Shown one piece after another: positions 19,863-28,472 of a stretch of DNA of 64,000 nt (positions are counted from its first letter, which is position 1; each line of letters opens with the position of its first letter). This DNA comes from Francisella philomiragia subsp. philomiragia ATCC 25015 (lineage in GTDB: Bacteria > Pseudomonadota > Gammaproteobacteria > Francisellales > Francisellaceae): contig NZ_DS999316.1 in the NCBI RefSeq assembly GCF_000156715.1, positions 234,619 through 298,618 of the forward strand. Direction: 5' to 3'. The notes under the pieces are model-generated. The model worked only from the letters and a program-made list of their open reading frames with translations, had not been told where the DNA came from and did not search any database. Both the position numbers and the translations under genes were made by a program.

Positions 19863-20204
19863 ATGAAAAAATACATATTAATCTTACTCAGTGTAGCTAC
19901 TTTTAGTTTATCTTTTGCTATGAGTCCAAGTAGCTTTATCGCTAAACCGACTTCAGAGAAATATGAATCTGAAATTATGGATGCAGATGAACAAATCATA
20001 AAGTTCATAGCAAAGCGTCAAGAGTTAAGAAATCAAATGTTAGATCTTCAGAAAAATCAGAAGTTACCTAGTAATGATCCATTTGAAGATAAAGACTTGG
20101 CGGCTACGCGTACTAACTTTGCAATACAGTATAATGTAAGCCCTAAGCTGGTCGATCAAGTATTTGATATTCTAAATTCTTCGGCTCAAAAACCAGCAAA
20201 ATAA
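19863..20204 (+). CDS. Exported chorismate-mutase-like (AroQ fold) protein, probably non-catalytic
   Basis: A 113-residue protein; ATG at 19863 is preferred over an in-frame TTG three codons upstream. Residues 1-19 (MKKYILILLSVATFSLSFA) form a signal peptide. The mature part follows the AroQ helical pattern: a long helix with IMDADEQIIKFIAKRQEL, a loop LPSNDPFEDKD, then AATRTNFAIQYNVSPKLVDQVFDIL. Compared from memory with the E. coli P-protein mutase, the position of Arg28 is kept, but Arg11, Lys39 and Arg51 equivalents are Glu, Gln and Glu, so normal chorismate chemistry is unlikely. It sits between katA and glutathione peroxidase. Role unknown; a periplasmic helical binding protein is one possibility. 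Confidence 0.65.
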   Translation: MKKYILILLSVATFSLSFAMSPSSFIAKPTSEKYESEIMDADEQIIKFIAKRQELRNQMLDLQKNQKLPSNDPFEDKDLAATRTNFAIQYNVSPKLVDQVFDILNSSAQKPAK

Positions 20205-20239
20205 TATTTTAAATAAAGTTTATAAGAGGTGGTAATACA

Positions 20240-20710
20240 ATGTCAATTTATGACTTTAAATTAACTAAGAATGATGGCTCAGAATATTCTTTACCTAATA
20301 ATAAAGTTCTTTTGATAGTTAATGTTGCAAGTAAGTGCGGATTTACTAAGCAATATAAAGGACTTCAGCATTTACATAAATTATATCCTGATCTAGAGAT
20401 AGTGGCTTTTCCATGTAACTCATTTGGCGGACAAGAACCTGGTAGTGATGAAGAAATCAAAAGTTTTTGTGAAACTAACTATGATGTTACATTTCCAATA
20501 ATGAAAAAGACAAAAGTAAATGGTAAAGATGCGGAACCATTATTTGAATATCTTAAAGAAAGAGCAAAAGGTGTGCTTGGTACCGAAGCTATAAAATGGA
20601 ACTTTACAAAATTTTTAGTATCAAAAGATGGTGAGACTGTCATTAGGTATGCACCTAAAACAATTCCTGAAGATCTAATATCTGATATCGAGAATTTTCT
20701 TAAAGATTAA
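20240..20710 (+). CDS. Glutathione peroxidase (thioredoxin-fold, Cys type)
   Basis: A 156-residue peroxidase. The active-site motif NVASKCGFTKQYKGLQ carries a catalytic Cys in place of selenocysteine, LEIVAFPCNSFGGQEPGS supplies the conserved second block with Gln, and IKWNFTKFLVSKDG supplies the Trp-Asn block. It has no signal peptide, so it acts in the cytoplasm on H2O2 or lipid hydroperoxides. GAGGTGG lies upstream of the start at a suitable distance. It is the last member of the peroxide-defence block that starts at oxyR. Confidence 0.93.
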   Translation: MSIYDFKLTKNDGSEYSLPNNKVLLIVNVASKCGFTKQYKGLQHLHKLYPDLEIVAFPCNSFGGQEPGSDEEIKSFCETNYDVTFPIMKKTKVNGKDAEPLFEYLKERAKGVLGTEAIKWNFTKFLVSKDGETVIRYAPKTIPEDLISDIENFLKD

Positions 20711-20758
20711 GTCCAAAAATCTGTATAATTTATTTATCTCTGTTTTAAATTCTAAAAT

Positions 20759-21925
20759 ATGATTTCAACTTCATTATCTTATATATCATCTTTATTACTT
20801 ATATGTAGTCTTATAGTTTTGTTATCAAGTAAGTCAAAATCAAAATTATTTGAATATTTTCCAGCGATTGTAATTATTTATTTTGTCATAGTAGTACTTT
20901 CAGCTATGGGATTTTGGGATTCAAAATCTTCAGAAATTATTCAAACAAGATTACAGCTTCAAGATTTAATATTGCCTGTGATGTTATTTTTGATGCTTAT
21001 TCGTTGTGATATTAGAGTCGTTATAAAGCTCGGTAGAAAATTACTTATAGCATTTTTTGGAGCTACAGTAAGTATCATAATAGCTTTTGTCATAATGTAT
21101 TTGACTGTTGGTAAGTATATATCGCCAGATGCTTGGAAAGGATTCTCAGCTTTATCAGCAAGTTGGATGGGTGGTACTGGTAATATGATAGCTGTTAAGC
21201 AAGCTCTTAGTACTCCTGATAATCAGATGGGCTATATACTATTGACAGATTCTATTAGTTATTCTATTTGGTTTGCTTTTCTGTTTGCGCTTATTTCTCG
21301 AGCAAATATATTTGATAAATGGACTAAAGCAGGTTGTATTGAAGAGCATATAAGTAAAGTTGATATTAACAATCCTTATGATGTCAAAGGCGATATTAAC
21401 TTTGTTGGAATATTTGTATTAATTGCAATGGCATTTACTGCTACTGATATAGCAAAGATTTTATCAAGTTATTTACCAGCAACAGATTTAATATCTGCTA
21501 AGACTTGGACAATATTGCTAGTAACACTATTTGGGTTTGTAGGTGCTATGACTCCATTAGCCAAAATTAGAAGTGATAGTATTATTGCAAGTATCTTCTT
21601 ATATTTTTTGGTCGCACTTATAGCATCAGGCTCAAGTTTCAAAGGGTTTTCTCAAGCACCGATATACATAGTTTGTGGACTTATGGTTCTTGTTATTCAT
21701 GCTATACTTATGGTAATAATTGCCAAGATATTTAGGCTAAACTTAGCAATGTGCTCTATTGCCTCTTTAGCAAATATTGGTGGAATAGCAGGAGCACCAA
21801 TATTAGCAAGTGCATATACTAGAAGTTTGGTATCTATCGCAGTTGTTATGGCTTTACTTGGGTTTTTGATTGGTACCCAAGGTGGATTAATTGTAGCTAA
21901 GATACTTTCAGGATTTGCAATATGA
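20759..21925 (+). CDS. DUF819 (YjcL-like) multi-pass membrane protein
   Basis: A 388-residue inner-membrane protein with about ten hydrophobic segments. Conserved DUF819 features are visible: LILPVMLFLMLIRCDIR, LSASWMGGTGNMIAVKQAL and CSIASLANIGGIAGAPILASAY. The second and third blocks are inverted-repeat-like and resemble ion- or solute-binding elements of secondary carriers. No substrate is established. Its ATGA overlap with a dipeptide epimerase gene suggests that it moves, or helps to recycle, murein-derived dipeptides (inference). Confidence 0.85.
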   Translation: MISTSLSYISSLLLICSLIVLLSSKSKSKLFEYFPAIVIIYFVIVVLSAMGFWDSKSSEIIQTRLQLQDLILPVMLFLMLIRCDIRVVIKLGRKLLIAFFGATVSIIIAFVIMYLTVGKYISPDAWKGFSALSASWMGGTGNMIAVKQALSTPDNQMGYILLTDSISYSIWFAFLFALISRANIFDKWTKAGCIEEHISKVDINNPYDVKGDINFVGIFVLIAMAFTATDIAKILSSYLPATDLISAKTWTILLVTLFGFVGAMTPLAKIRSDSIIASIFLYFLVALIASGSSFKGFSQAPIYIVCGLMVLVIHAILMVIIAKIFRLNLAMCSIASLANIGGIAGAPILASAYTRSLVSIAVVMALLGFLIGTQGGLIVAKILSGFAI

Positions 21926-22992
21926 GTAAGATAATTGATATAAAAACATCTATCATAAAAATACCTCTTAAAAGAACATTTATAACAGCTGTACGAAGTA
22001 CAAACCATATTGATTCCTTAGCAGTTGAGTTAACTTTAGATAATCAAGTTAAAGGTTATGGTGTAGCTCCAGCAACCACAGCGATTACTGGAGATACGTT
22101 GCAGGGTATGCAATATATTATTCGTGAGATATTTGCTCCAGTGATACTTGGCTCAGATTTATCTGATTACAAACAAACTTTAGAACTAGCTTTTAAAAAA
22201 GTGATGTTTAACTCCGCTGCTAAAATGGCTATAGATTTGGCGTATTATGATTTATTAGCCAAAGAGCAAAATATATCTGTTGCTAAATTACTTGGAGCTA
22301 AAGCAAATTCTATAGTAACTGATGTTTCTATAAGTTGTGGAAGTGATGCAGAAACTATACAAAATATTCAAAATGGTGTCGAAGCTAACTTTACAGCTAT
22401 TAAGGTTAAAACAGGTGCTGATTTTAATAGAGATATCCTGTTGCTTAAAGCTCTTGATAATGAGTTTAGTAAAAACATTAAATTTAGGTTTGATGCTAAT
22501 CAAGGTTGGAATCTAGCACAGACAAAGCAGTTTATCGAGGAGATAAACAAATATAGTTTAAATGTAGAGATAATCGAGCAACCTGTTAAATATTACGATA
22601 TAAAAGCAATGGCAGAGATTACTAAATTTAGTAATATTCCTGTAGTTGCAGATGAGTCAGTATTTGATGCCAAAGATGCAGAACGAGTTATAGATGAACA
22701 AGCATGTAACATGATTAATATTAAACTTGCAAAAACAGGTGGTATTTTAGAAGCTCAAAAAATCAAGAAATTAGCAGACTGTGCAGGTATATCATGTATG
22801 GTGGGTTGTATGATGGAGTCACCAGCAGGTATTTTAGCTACAGCGAGTTTTGCATTAGCAGAAGGTATTACAGTGGCTGATCTTGATCCTTTAGACTGGG
22901 TAGCTAAAGATTTGTATAGTGATTATATTACATTTAATGAGCCTAATATTATTCTAAAAGATAATCTAAATGGTTTTGGTTTTAATCTTTAA
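21922..22992 (+). CDS. Dipeptide epimerase (L-Ala-D/L-Glu epimerase type), enolase superfamily
   Basis: A 356-residue muconate-lactonizing-like enzyme. The catalytic layout is intact: TAIKVKTGAD holds the KxK bases, RFDANQGWN, EIIEQPVK and VVADESVFD supply the metal ligands, and NIKLAKTGGI supplies the opposite-face lysine. VGCMMESPAGILA is the C-terminal motif that binds the dipeptide alpha-amino group in L-Ala-D/L-Glu epimerases such as YcjG and YkfB. It would convert L-Ala-D-Glu from recycled peptidoglycan to L-Ala-L-Glu for peptidase cleavage. It overlaps the DUF819 carrier by four bases (ATGA), and the next hydrolase starts 15 bases after its stop. Confidence 0.88.
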   Translation: MSKIIDIKTSIIKIPLKRTFITAVRSTNHIDSLAVELTLDNQVKGYGVAPATTAITGDTLQGMQYIIREIFAPVILGSDLSDYKQTLELAFKKVMFNSAAKMAIDLAYYDLLAKEQNISVAKLLGAKANSIVTDVSISCGSDAETIQNIQNGVEANFTAIKVKTGADFNRDILLLKALDNEFSKNIKFRFDANQGWNLAQTKQFIEEINKYSLNVEIIEQPVKYYDIKAMAEITKFSNIPVVADESVFDAKDAERVIDEQACNMINIKLAKTGGILEAQKIKKLADCAGISCMVGCMMESPAGILATASFALAEGITVADLDPLDWVAKDLYSDYITFNEPNIILKDNLNGFGFNL

Positions 22993-23007
22993 GTAATACA
23001 TATAACG

Positions 23008-23655
23008 ATGAGTAAAGATAAAGTTATAATTTTGGTACATGGTTTTATTAAAAATAGTAAAGACATGTCATCTTTAGCTAATTTTTTAAAAGATGGTTAT
23101 GATGAGGTTATAGCAGTTGACTTACCAACAACATTTGTAAGTGTTGATGTGGCAGTTAATAAACTATGTCAAATTGTAAAAAGTATTCCATCATCAAAGT
23201 CGTTGATATTTGTAGCTCATAGTATGGGTGGGATAATATCATGCATGACTATTGATAAATTACAGCTTACGAATGTTGAAAAATGTGTATTTATAGCTTC
23301 TCCATTTGCTGGCTCAAGAGTCGCAGATTTTGGTGATAGGATTCCTTTTTATTCTAGAGTACTAAAACCAAATAAAGATCTCAAAGTAACAGATAAGTAT
23401 TTAGAAATCTGCAATAGAGTAGCAGAGAAAGTATCAGTAGGTCTTATTGCTGGTAATAAGTATTCTAAACTTAATTTTTTAGCAAGACTATGTCTGAGAA
23501 GTGAGCATGATGGTTTGGTAGAAGTATCATCAGTATTTTCTATAAACAGTCTTGATAGAATTACTATAAATAAAAATCATAGTCAAATTCATCATGATGA
23601 AGAAACTCTTACTAAAGTATCATTTTTCTTGAAGACAGGTAGGTTTATATCTTAA
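23008..23655 (+). CDS. Alpha/beta hydrolase (lipase/PGAP1-like)
   Basis: A 215-residue cytoplasmic hydrolase. The oxyanion-hole motif VILVHGFIKNSKDM begins the fold, and VAHSMGGIISCM is the nucleophile elbow with Ser. EHDGLVEVSS near residue 170 supplies Asp, and a late His-rich KNHSQIHHDE offers the catalytic His, as in lipase class 2 / PGAP1-like proteins. There is no signal peptide. Its 15-base gap after the epimerase gene indicates the same transcript. Substrate unknown. Confidence 0.8.
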   Translation: MSKDKVIILVHGFIKNSKDMSSLANFLKDGYDEVIAVDLPTTFVSVDVAVNKLCQIVKSIPSSKSLIFVAHSMGGIISCMTIDKLQLTNVEKCVFIASPFAGSRVADFGDRIPFYSRVLKPNKDLKVTDKYLEICNRVAEKVSVGLIAGNKYSKLNFLARLCLRSEHDGLVEVSSVFSINSLDRITINKNHSQIHHDEETLTKVSFFLKTGRFIS

Positions 23656-23674
23656 AAAATAATTTATATGCATA

Positions 23675-23866
23675 TTATTCAGAACGAGGCTTACATGCCA
23701 GATTCATTTTTGGCTCTGAGAATGAATTGTGACCTACCTCATGAGCGTATCGACAATTTTTGTTGTTAAACTGAGTAGCTTCAAAGAATTTGTTATCATT
23801 AGTGTGTATTGAGAATCCTAGATTAAATAAGATCAAAGAGATGATCAATATAGCTATTTTTTTCAT
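23675..23866 (-). CDS. Small exported protein of unknown function
   Basis: A 63-residue protein. ATG at 23866 starts MKKIAILIISLILFNLGFS, a signal peptide; the nine residues further upstream would spoil it. The mature 44 residues contain two cysteines (NCRYAHEVGH and NLACKPRSE), able to form one disulfide. I do not recognise a family. It is convergent with the hydrolase upstream (19-base gap) and sits alone ahead of a 220-base AT-rich gap. Confidence 0.55.
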   Translation of the reverse strand: MKKIAILIISLILFNLGFSIHTNDNKFFEATQFNNKNCRYAHEVGHNSFSEPKMNLACKPRSE

Positions 23867-24085
23867 ATTATTTCCGTCAAATTTTAATTTCATAGCTATT
23901 ATGTCAGGTAATTTATATATGTAAAACTAATGATTTTTATACTATATATAAGATATACTTATATGCATGGTGTTTTCTAATTTCTAAAATTTGCTTTATG
24001 TGAATTTTGTCATGTAATTTGTGTTGGGTATAAAGATAATTTTATCTTATTATAGACTGTAGTAATTAAATTAATTGTTTGTAAC

Positions 24086-25546
24086 GTGCAATTTTTAACA
24101 GAAAAACAAAACCGTGAAATTGAAGAGTATGCTATTTCTCAAGGATTAAACCTAATCGAAAATGCTTCAGATGAAATTGTTAAACTTATCTGTAATAAGT
24201 TTGATAAACAAAGTAAAGTTATAGTAATAGCGGGTTCTGGGAATAATGGCAGTGATGGAATTGCCGCAGCTATCAAGTTATTTAATTTAGGATATGATGT
24301 TGATGTTTATCGAGTTTTTCCAAAAGGCAATCAAGACAACCAAAACTATTATCAAGAGTTTTTAAAGTTAGAGACTCCTTTAGATAAATTGCCGGATATT
24401 AATAATTATGATGTCGTAATCGATGGAATATTCGGTATAGGATTAGATAGAGATTTACAAGGAGATATTTTAGAACTTGTTAAAGTTATAAATCAAAATT
24501 CAAAATACACATTAGCTATAGATGTACCAAGTGGATTAGGTGCTTTTAATGCCAAAGTATATGGTGAGGCTATCCAAGCTAATGAAACAATTACATTTTT
24601 AGCTGATAAGCAAGGGCTACATACTGGCGATGGTTTAGATTATGCTGGTCAGGTAACTGTCAAAGAGCTGATTGATAATCAAAATATCAATATTACTCAA
24701 TCGGAGTATCAAGTTTATAAAAATGATATTCAAGATATAAATCTTGATAATATCCTTAGGAAAAAGAAAAATACCAATAAAGGTACTTATGGAAATCTAG
24801 CTATAATAGGTGGTAATATTGGTATGAATGGAGCTTTGCAATTAGCAGGTAAAAGCTCGTTATATAGTGGCTGTGGTAAGGTCTCGATGATATCTTTAGA
24901 TAAAGACTTTCATGCCGATATGCCTATACCTGAGCTAATGACAAAATCTCTAGAAGATATTCCTAAAAATCTAAATACTTTCTCAGCTTTGGTAGTAGGT
25001 GTTGGTTTTGATACAACTGATGACTCTCAACAAGTTTTACAGTTAATAATTGATAATTTAACTCAACCAGCAATTTTTGATGCAGATGCCCTAAATATAA
25101 TCTCAACTAATCAACAAATTAGAGAAAAATTTATCCGGTTAGAAAATAAAATAATAACACCACATCCTGCAGAAGCAGCAAGACTACTTGGTTGCACTAC
25201 CAATGAAGTCCAAGATGATAGATTTGTAGCAGTTAGAGCGTTAGCTAAAAAATATAACTCCACAGTAGTACTAAAAGGAGCTGGTAGCTTAATTTGTAAA
25301 GATTATGAAATCTATATAAATACTACAGGAAATCAAGGTATGGCAGTAGCAGGTCAAGGAGATGTATTATCTGGAATCATTGGAGCGTTCTTAGCTCAAG
25401 GTTTAGATACGCTATCAGCAAGTAGATTAGCAGTATATGTTCATGGTTTAGCTGGAGATAATATCGTTAAAAAACTAGGTGGCTATGTTGGAATATTTCC
25501 TAGTAGAGTGGCTGAGGAGATTAGTATTATTTTGAATAATTATTAG
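24086..25546 (+). CDS. nnr: Bifunctional NAD(P)HX epimerase/dehydratase
   Basis: A 486-residue fusion of NnrE (residues 1 to about 205) and NnrD (about 215 to end). It repairs hydrated NADH and NADPH. The epimerase part shows IVIAGSGNNGSDGIAAA and VVIDGIFGIGLDR; the ADP-dependent dehydratase part shows GTYGNLAIIGGNIGMNGA, IITPHPAEAARLLG, VVLKGAGSLI and the catalytic GQGDVLSGIIGAFL. The start is GTG with no strong ribosome binding site. Its 3' end overlaps the convergent hydrolase gene by 20 bases. In other gamma-proteobacteria this gene is often followed by tsaE; here it is not. Confidence 0.93.
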   Translation: MQFLTEKQNREIEEYAISQGLNLIENASDEIVKLICNKFDKQSKVIVIAGSGNNGSDGIAAAIKLFNLGYDVDVYRVFPKGNQDNQNYYQEFLKLETPLDKLPDINNYDVVIDGIFGIGLDRDLQGDILELVKVINQNSKYTLAIDVPSGLGAFNAKVYGEAIQANETITFLADKQGLHTGDGLDYAGQVTVKELIDNQNINITQSEYQVYKNDIQDINLDNILRKKKNTNKGTYGNLAIIGGNIGMNGALQLAGKSSLYSGCGKVSMISLDKDFHADMPIPELMTKSLEDIPKNLNTFSALVVGVGFDTTDDSQQVLQLIIDNLTQPAIFDADALNIISTNQQIREKFIRLENKIITPHPAEAARLLGCTTNEVQDDRFVAVRALAKKYNSTVVLKGAGSLICKDYEIYINTTGNQGMAVAGQGDVLSGIIGAFLAQGLDTLSASRLAVYVHGLAGDNIVKKLGGYVGIFPSRVAEEISIILNNY

Positions 25547-26327
25547 TTGTCAATAAGTCATTTTTAAAACTCTTATCCAAAATCGTCAACACATCATCAT
25601 GAAATCTTTCTCTTTTTTGCTGTGTGGATCTACCACAGAACAACTCAGCGAATCTACTAGTTGGCCATTCAGCGTCGACATGGATAGCTCCATCAATTTT
25701 GACAAGAGTATTATCTTTTAGACTTATTATGAAGTCTTTGTAGTTATTATTGGCATTACATGCGCTTGCTGGGGCAGCTATTATATAGGTTGGGCAATTT
25801 ATATTCTTGGCGGCTTGAGAGCCAAGATTGCCTACATCTACAGGGTCTAATTCTATCCAAAGCTTGACTCTAGTATTCTCTGATGTCACTATCAAAGTAG
25901 CTAATCCTCCAGCAGAGAAACCAACTAAAGCAAGATCATTATTTATAATGCTCTTATAGTCGCTATTGCTATAGATATAGTTTATTAGCTCAGATATAAA
26001 CTCAGCATTTTTACTATGATTAGCCCAAAATGGTAGATTGGGTACTACTACAAAATATCCATGATCTGCAAGGAAATTCCCCCAACCAGACATATTATCT
26101 TTTGATCTTGAGAAACCATATACTACGATAACTACTGGTAAACTTCGATTAGATTTTTGATAAAAAATATCGTAGTTGGAGCCAGCAATATTTAGAGAAA
26201 TATTAGCCGTTTCTTTGATAGTTTTAGATGAGTTTTTGCTATTTTGAGCATTTGACATACTAAAAGTAAAAACTGTTGCAAATATAGAAGATAAAACAAA
26301 ACTAAGAAAAAACTTAGTTTTTATCAT
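25527..26327 (-). CDS. Exported alpha/beta hydrolase (chlorophyllase/dienelactone-hydrolase-like)
   Basis: A 266-residue exported hydrolase with a signal peptide ending near FTFSMSNA. The strand VVIVVYGFSRSKDNM forms the oxyanion region, FVVVPNLPFWANHSKN follows, and the nucleophile elbow is LVGFSAGGLATL (Ser in GFSAGG). The catalytic Asp is probably in ELDPVDVGN or the later loop; the His is in DGAIHVDAEWP. This resembles chlorophyllase-type and PET-hydrolase-like folds. It lies nine bases downstream of the LolA-like gene in the same direction. Confidence 0.78.
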   Translation of the reverse strand: MIKTKFFLSFVLSSIFATVFTFSMSNAQNSKNSSKTIKETANISLNIAGSNYDIFYQKSNRSLPVVIVVYGFSRSKDNMSGWGNFLADHGYFVVVPNLPFWANHSKNAEFISELINYIYSNSDYKSIINNDLALVGFSAGGLATLIVTSENTRVKLWIELDPVDVGNLGSQAAKNINCPTYIIAAPASACNANNNYKDFIISLKDNTLVKIDGAIHVDAEWPTSRFAELFCGRSTQQKRERFHDDVLTILDKSFKNDLLTTNNYSK

Positions 26328-26336
26328 GAGATTTAA

Positions 26337-26912
26337 TCAAGAATCAATTTCGATATCGCTAAACTGTATATCCATAACGTTATTTTGAGCATCAACTACT
26401 TCTACATAAGTTATAGTTTCACCACCTTTTAGAGTTACTTCTTTAAGAGCTTTTGATAGTAATTCAGTCTTAGGAGTTAGTACTAATGTCCAGTTATCTG
26501 TAGTACCGCTGAATTTAGTATTGAAATTATCGTAGATTACTTTTGAGTCACCCTCTAATACAGACAAGAATATCTTAGTGAATGAGAACACCATTGGGCT
26601 ATCTTCTTCACCAAATACAGATTTTGGACTATCTGCAGTCTTAATTGTAATAGTATCTTTTGTTGCTTTTAGAGAAGATTTAAACGGTTTCTCTTGGTTC
26701 CACTCTAAACCATCTTTCTTAGATAGCTCAAATTCACCAGATGCAAGAATAGGCTTGTCTAAACCTTGAATTTTGCGTGATTGGATGAAGTGACCAGAGT
26801 AGTTATCATTTTTGACTAGCTGTTCTTCTACTTTAGCAAAGTCTGCTGACGGAGCAGCATAGACTAATCCACTAACTAATATACTTGTAGCAATCACAAC
26901 TTTTTTGAACAT
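26337..26912 (-). CDS. LolA-like outer-membrane lipoprotein carrier family protein
   Basis: A 191-residue periplasmic protein with the signal peptide MFKKVVIATSILVSGLVYA. The mature chain shows the LolA pattern: a lead helix (DFAKVEEQLVKNDNYSG), then HFIQSRKIQGLDKPILASGEF, LEWNQEKPF and a succession of beta strands with FSGTTDNWTLVLTPK. LolA normally chaperones lipoproteins to LolB. This sequence is closer to the LolA-like COG2834/YhfG-type subgroup than to classical LolA, so a dedicated role in another lipid or lipoprotein pathway is possible. GGAGA is the ribosome binding site. The hydrolase gene follows after nine bases. Confidence 0.72.
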   Translation of the reverse strand: MFKKVVIATSILVSGLVYAAPSADFAKVEEQLVKNDNYSGHFIQSRKIQGLDKPILASGEFELSKKDGLEWNQEKPFKSSLKATKDTITIKTADSPKSVFGEEDSPMVFSFTKIFLSVLEGDSKVIYDNFNTKFSGTTDNWTLVLTPKTELLSKALKEVTLKGGETITYVEVVDAQNNVMDIQFSDIEIDS

Positions 26913-27079
26913 TATATATTCTCCTGTATATTCTATAAATTAACAACATCAGCTTTACAAACTAAGCATTGTAAATATTACATTTATTCGCTGAATATAC
27001 TAGAGCTATAGTATAGATATTAACAAAAATTAATAATCTGCTTGTGCTTTAGTAGATGTTATTGTTAATTTTTTTTAGA

Positions 27080-27205
27080 TTAAAAAGGTGTAACATCATC
27101 AATTACATTACCAACAATTTGGAAGGGAAGCTTTAATATGCAGCTATTTAAACTAATACAATAAACAGTTAATGTAGCAACTAAAAATATTTTCTTTAAA
27201 TTCAT
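27080..27205 (-). CDS. Very small lipoprotein (41 residues)
   Basis: This frame reads MNLKKIFLVATLTVYCISLNS followed by Cys22 and a short mature tail ILKLPFQIVGNVIDDVTPF. A basic start, a hydrophobic core and the lipobox SLNSC make a lipoprotein signal. The tail resembles the small 'C-x-LKLPF-x-VVG' lipoproteins found in many proteobacteria (DUF6726-like, from memory). It is below the usual length cut-off of gene finders. It stands alone between the LolA-like gene and the divergent radical SAM gene. The ribosome binding site is weak. Confidence 0.6.
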   Translation of the reverse strand: MNLKKIFLVATLTVYCISLNSCILKLPFQIVGNVIDDVTPF

Positions 27206-27304
27206 TTTTTATAGGATAGTATTTAACATTTATTTATATAATACCTAAGTAATTTATACATTTGTAGATCTTATTTATTAGTAATACTTGTTCAATTAGA
27301 TATT

Positions 27305-27313
27305 TGTTATAAT
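27305..27313 (+). promoter_or_regulatory. Extended -10 promoter for the radical SAM gene
   Basis: TGTTATAAT is a perfect extended -10 element. The expected transcript start is near 27320, giving a leader of about 34 bases to the GTG at 27354 and only about 13 bases to the alternative TTG at 27333, which supports the GTG start. Confidence 0.45.
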
Positions 27314-27353
27314 TAATGCTAATAAATTTAGATTGTCTATTTGGATAAATATT

Positions 27354-28436
27354 GTGAAACATCAACTTAAATGGATGGCATGGGAGACAACTAGGCGTTG
27401 TAATCTTAAATGTGTACATTGTCGTTCATCTTCAGAATGTGAAGTAGTAGGACATCGAGATTTTTCTACCGAGGAAGGCTTTAGAATCATTGATAATATA
27501 GTTGAGTTTGCTAAACCTGTATTAGTACTCTCTGGAGGAGAGCCTCTTTTACGAGCAGATATTTTTGAGCTAGCTGAATATGGTGCTAGTAAAGGTCTAC
27601 GTATGGCTTTAGCTACTAACGGCTCATTAGTCACTGATGAGATTTGTGAGAAAATTAAAAACTCAAGCATAAGTATAGTATCTCTAAGTATAGATGGAGC
27701 TACAGCTGAGACTCATGATGATTTTCGTAGCCAAAAAGGTGCCTTTGAAGCAACAGTAAATGCTGCAAAACTATTTAAGAAACATGGTATACCATTCTTG
27801 ATAAATTCATCATTTACCAAACGTAATCAACACGAGATCAAGGATGTTTATAAACTAGCAAAATCTCTTGAGGCTACAGCATGGTATCTATTTATGATAG
27901 TGCCAACAGGGCGTGGTGAAGAGCTTATGCAAGAGCTAATAGATATAGATGATTATCAAGATATTCTAAACTGGCATTACGATATGGAAGCAGATGAGCA
28001 AGATATGCTTGTGCGTCCAACTTGTGCGCCACATTATTATCGTATTCGTTTTGAGCGTAATAAAGAAGATGGAGCAAAAGTTCGATCAAGAGCTCTTAGC
28101 TTTGGTACTGGTGGTGGTAAAGGTTGTATAGCTGGGCAAAGTATATGTTTGCTAGATGTTGATGGTAATGTCTACCCGTGTAGCTATCTACCTGTTAGTG
28201 CAGGGAATGTTAAAGAAAAATCATTTGCAGATATTTGGAAAAATAGTGATGTGATGCATGATATGCGTGATTTTAGTGCTTATGAAGGTAAATGTGGTTC
28301 ATGTGAATTTATCAAAATTTGCGGAGGTTGTAGAGCTAGAGCTTATAATATTCATGGTAGCTATCTTGCAGAAGAGCCATTTTGTAATCATATGCCAATT
28401 AAGCTGAAACAATCAGAAAACAACAAAAATAAATAA
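27354..28436 (+). CDS. Radical SAM/SPASM protein, NirJ/AhbD-like
   Basis: A 360-residue enzyme if GTG at 27354 is the start ([13 protein letters not shown]). The radical SAM cluster motif [14 protein letters not shown] has Cys16, Cys20 and Cys23; VLSGGEPLL binds SAM. The C-terminal SPASM part carries [35 protein letters not shown] and [20 protein letters not shown], then EEPFC. These blocks are those of NirJ (heme d1) and AhbD (alternative heme) enzymes rather than of PqqE. No other heme d1 or alternative-heme gene is present, so the substrate is unknown. It stands alone, with opposite-strand neighbours. Confidence 0.82.
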   Translation: MKHQLKWMAWETTRRCNLKCVHCRSSSECEVVGHRDFSTEEGFRIIDNIVEFAKPVLVLSGGEPLLRADIFELAEYGASKGLRMALATNGSLVTDEICEKIKNSSISIVSLSIDGATAETHDDFRSQKGAFEATVNAAKLFKKHGIPFLINSSFTKRNQHEIKDVYKLAKSLEATAWYLFMIVPTGRGEELMQELIDIDDYQDILNWHYDMEADEQDMLVRPTCAPHYYRIRFERNKEDGAKVRSRALSFGTGGGKGCIAGQSICLLDVDGNVYPCSYLPVSAGNVKEKSFADIWKNSDVMHDMRDFSAYEGKCGSCEFIKICGGCRARAYNIHGSYLAEEPFCNHMPIKLKQSENNKNK

Positions 28437-28472
28437 GTCATTAAAGCCAAGTATCGCGAATAAATCTTGAAG

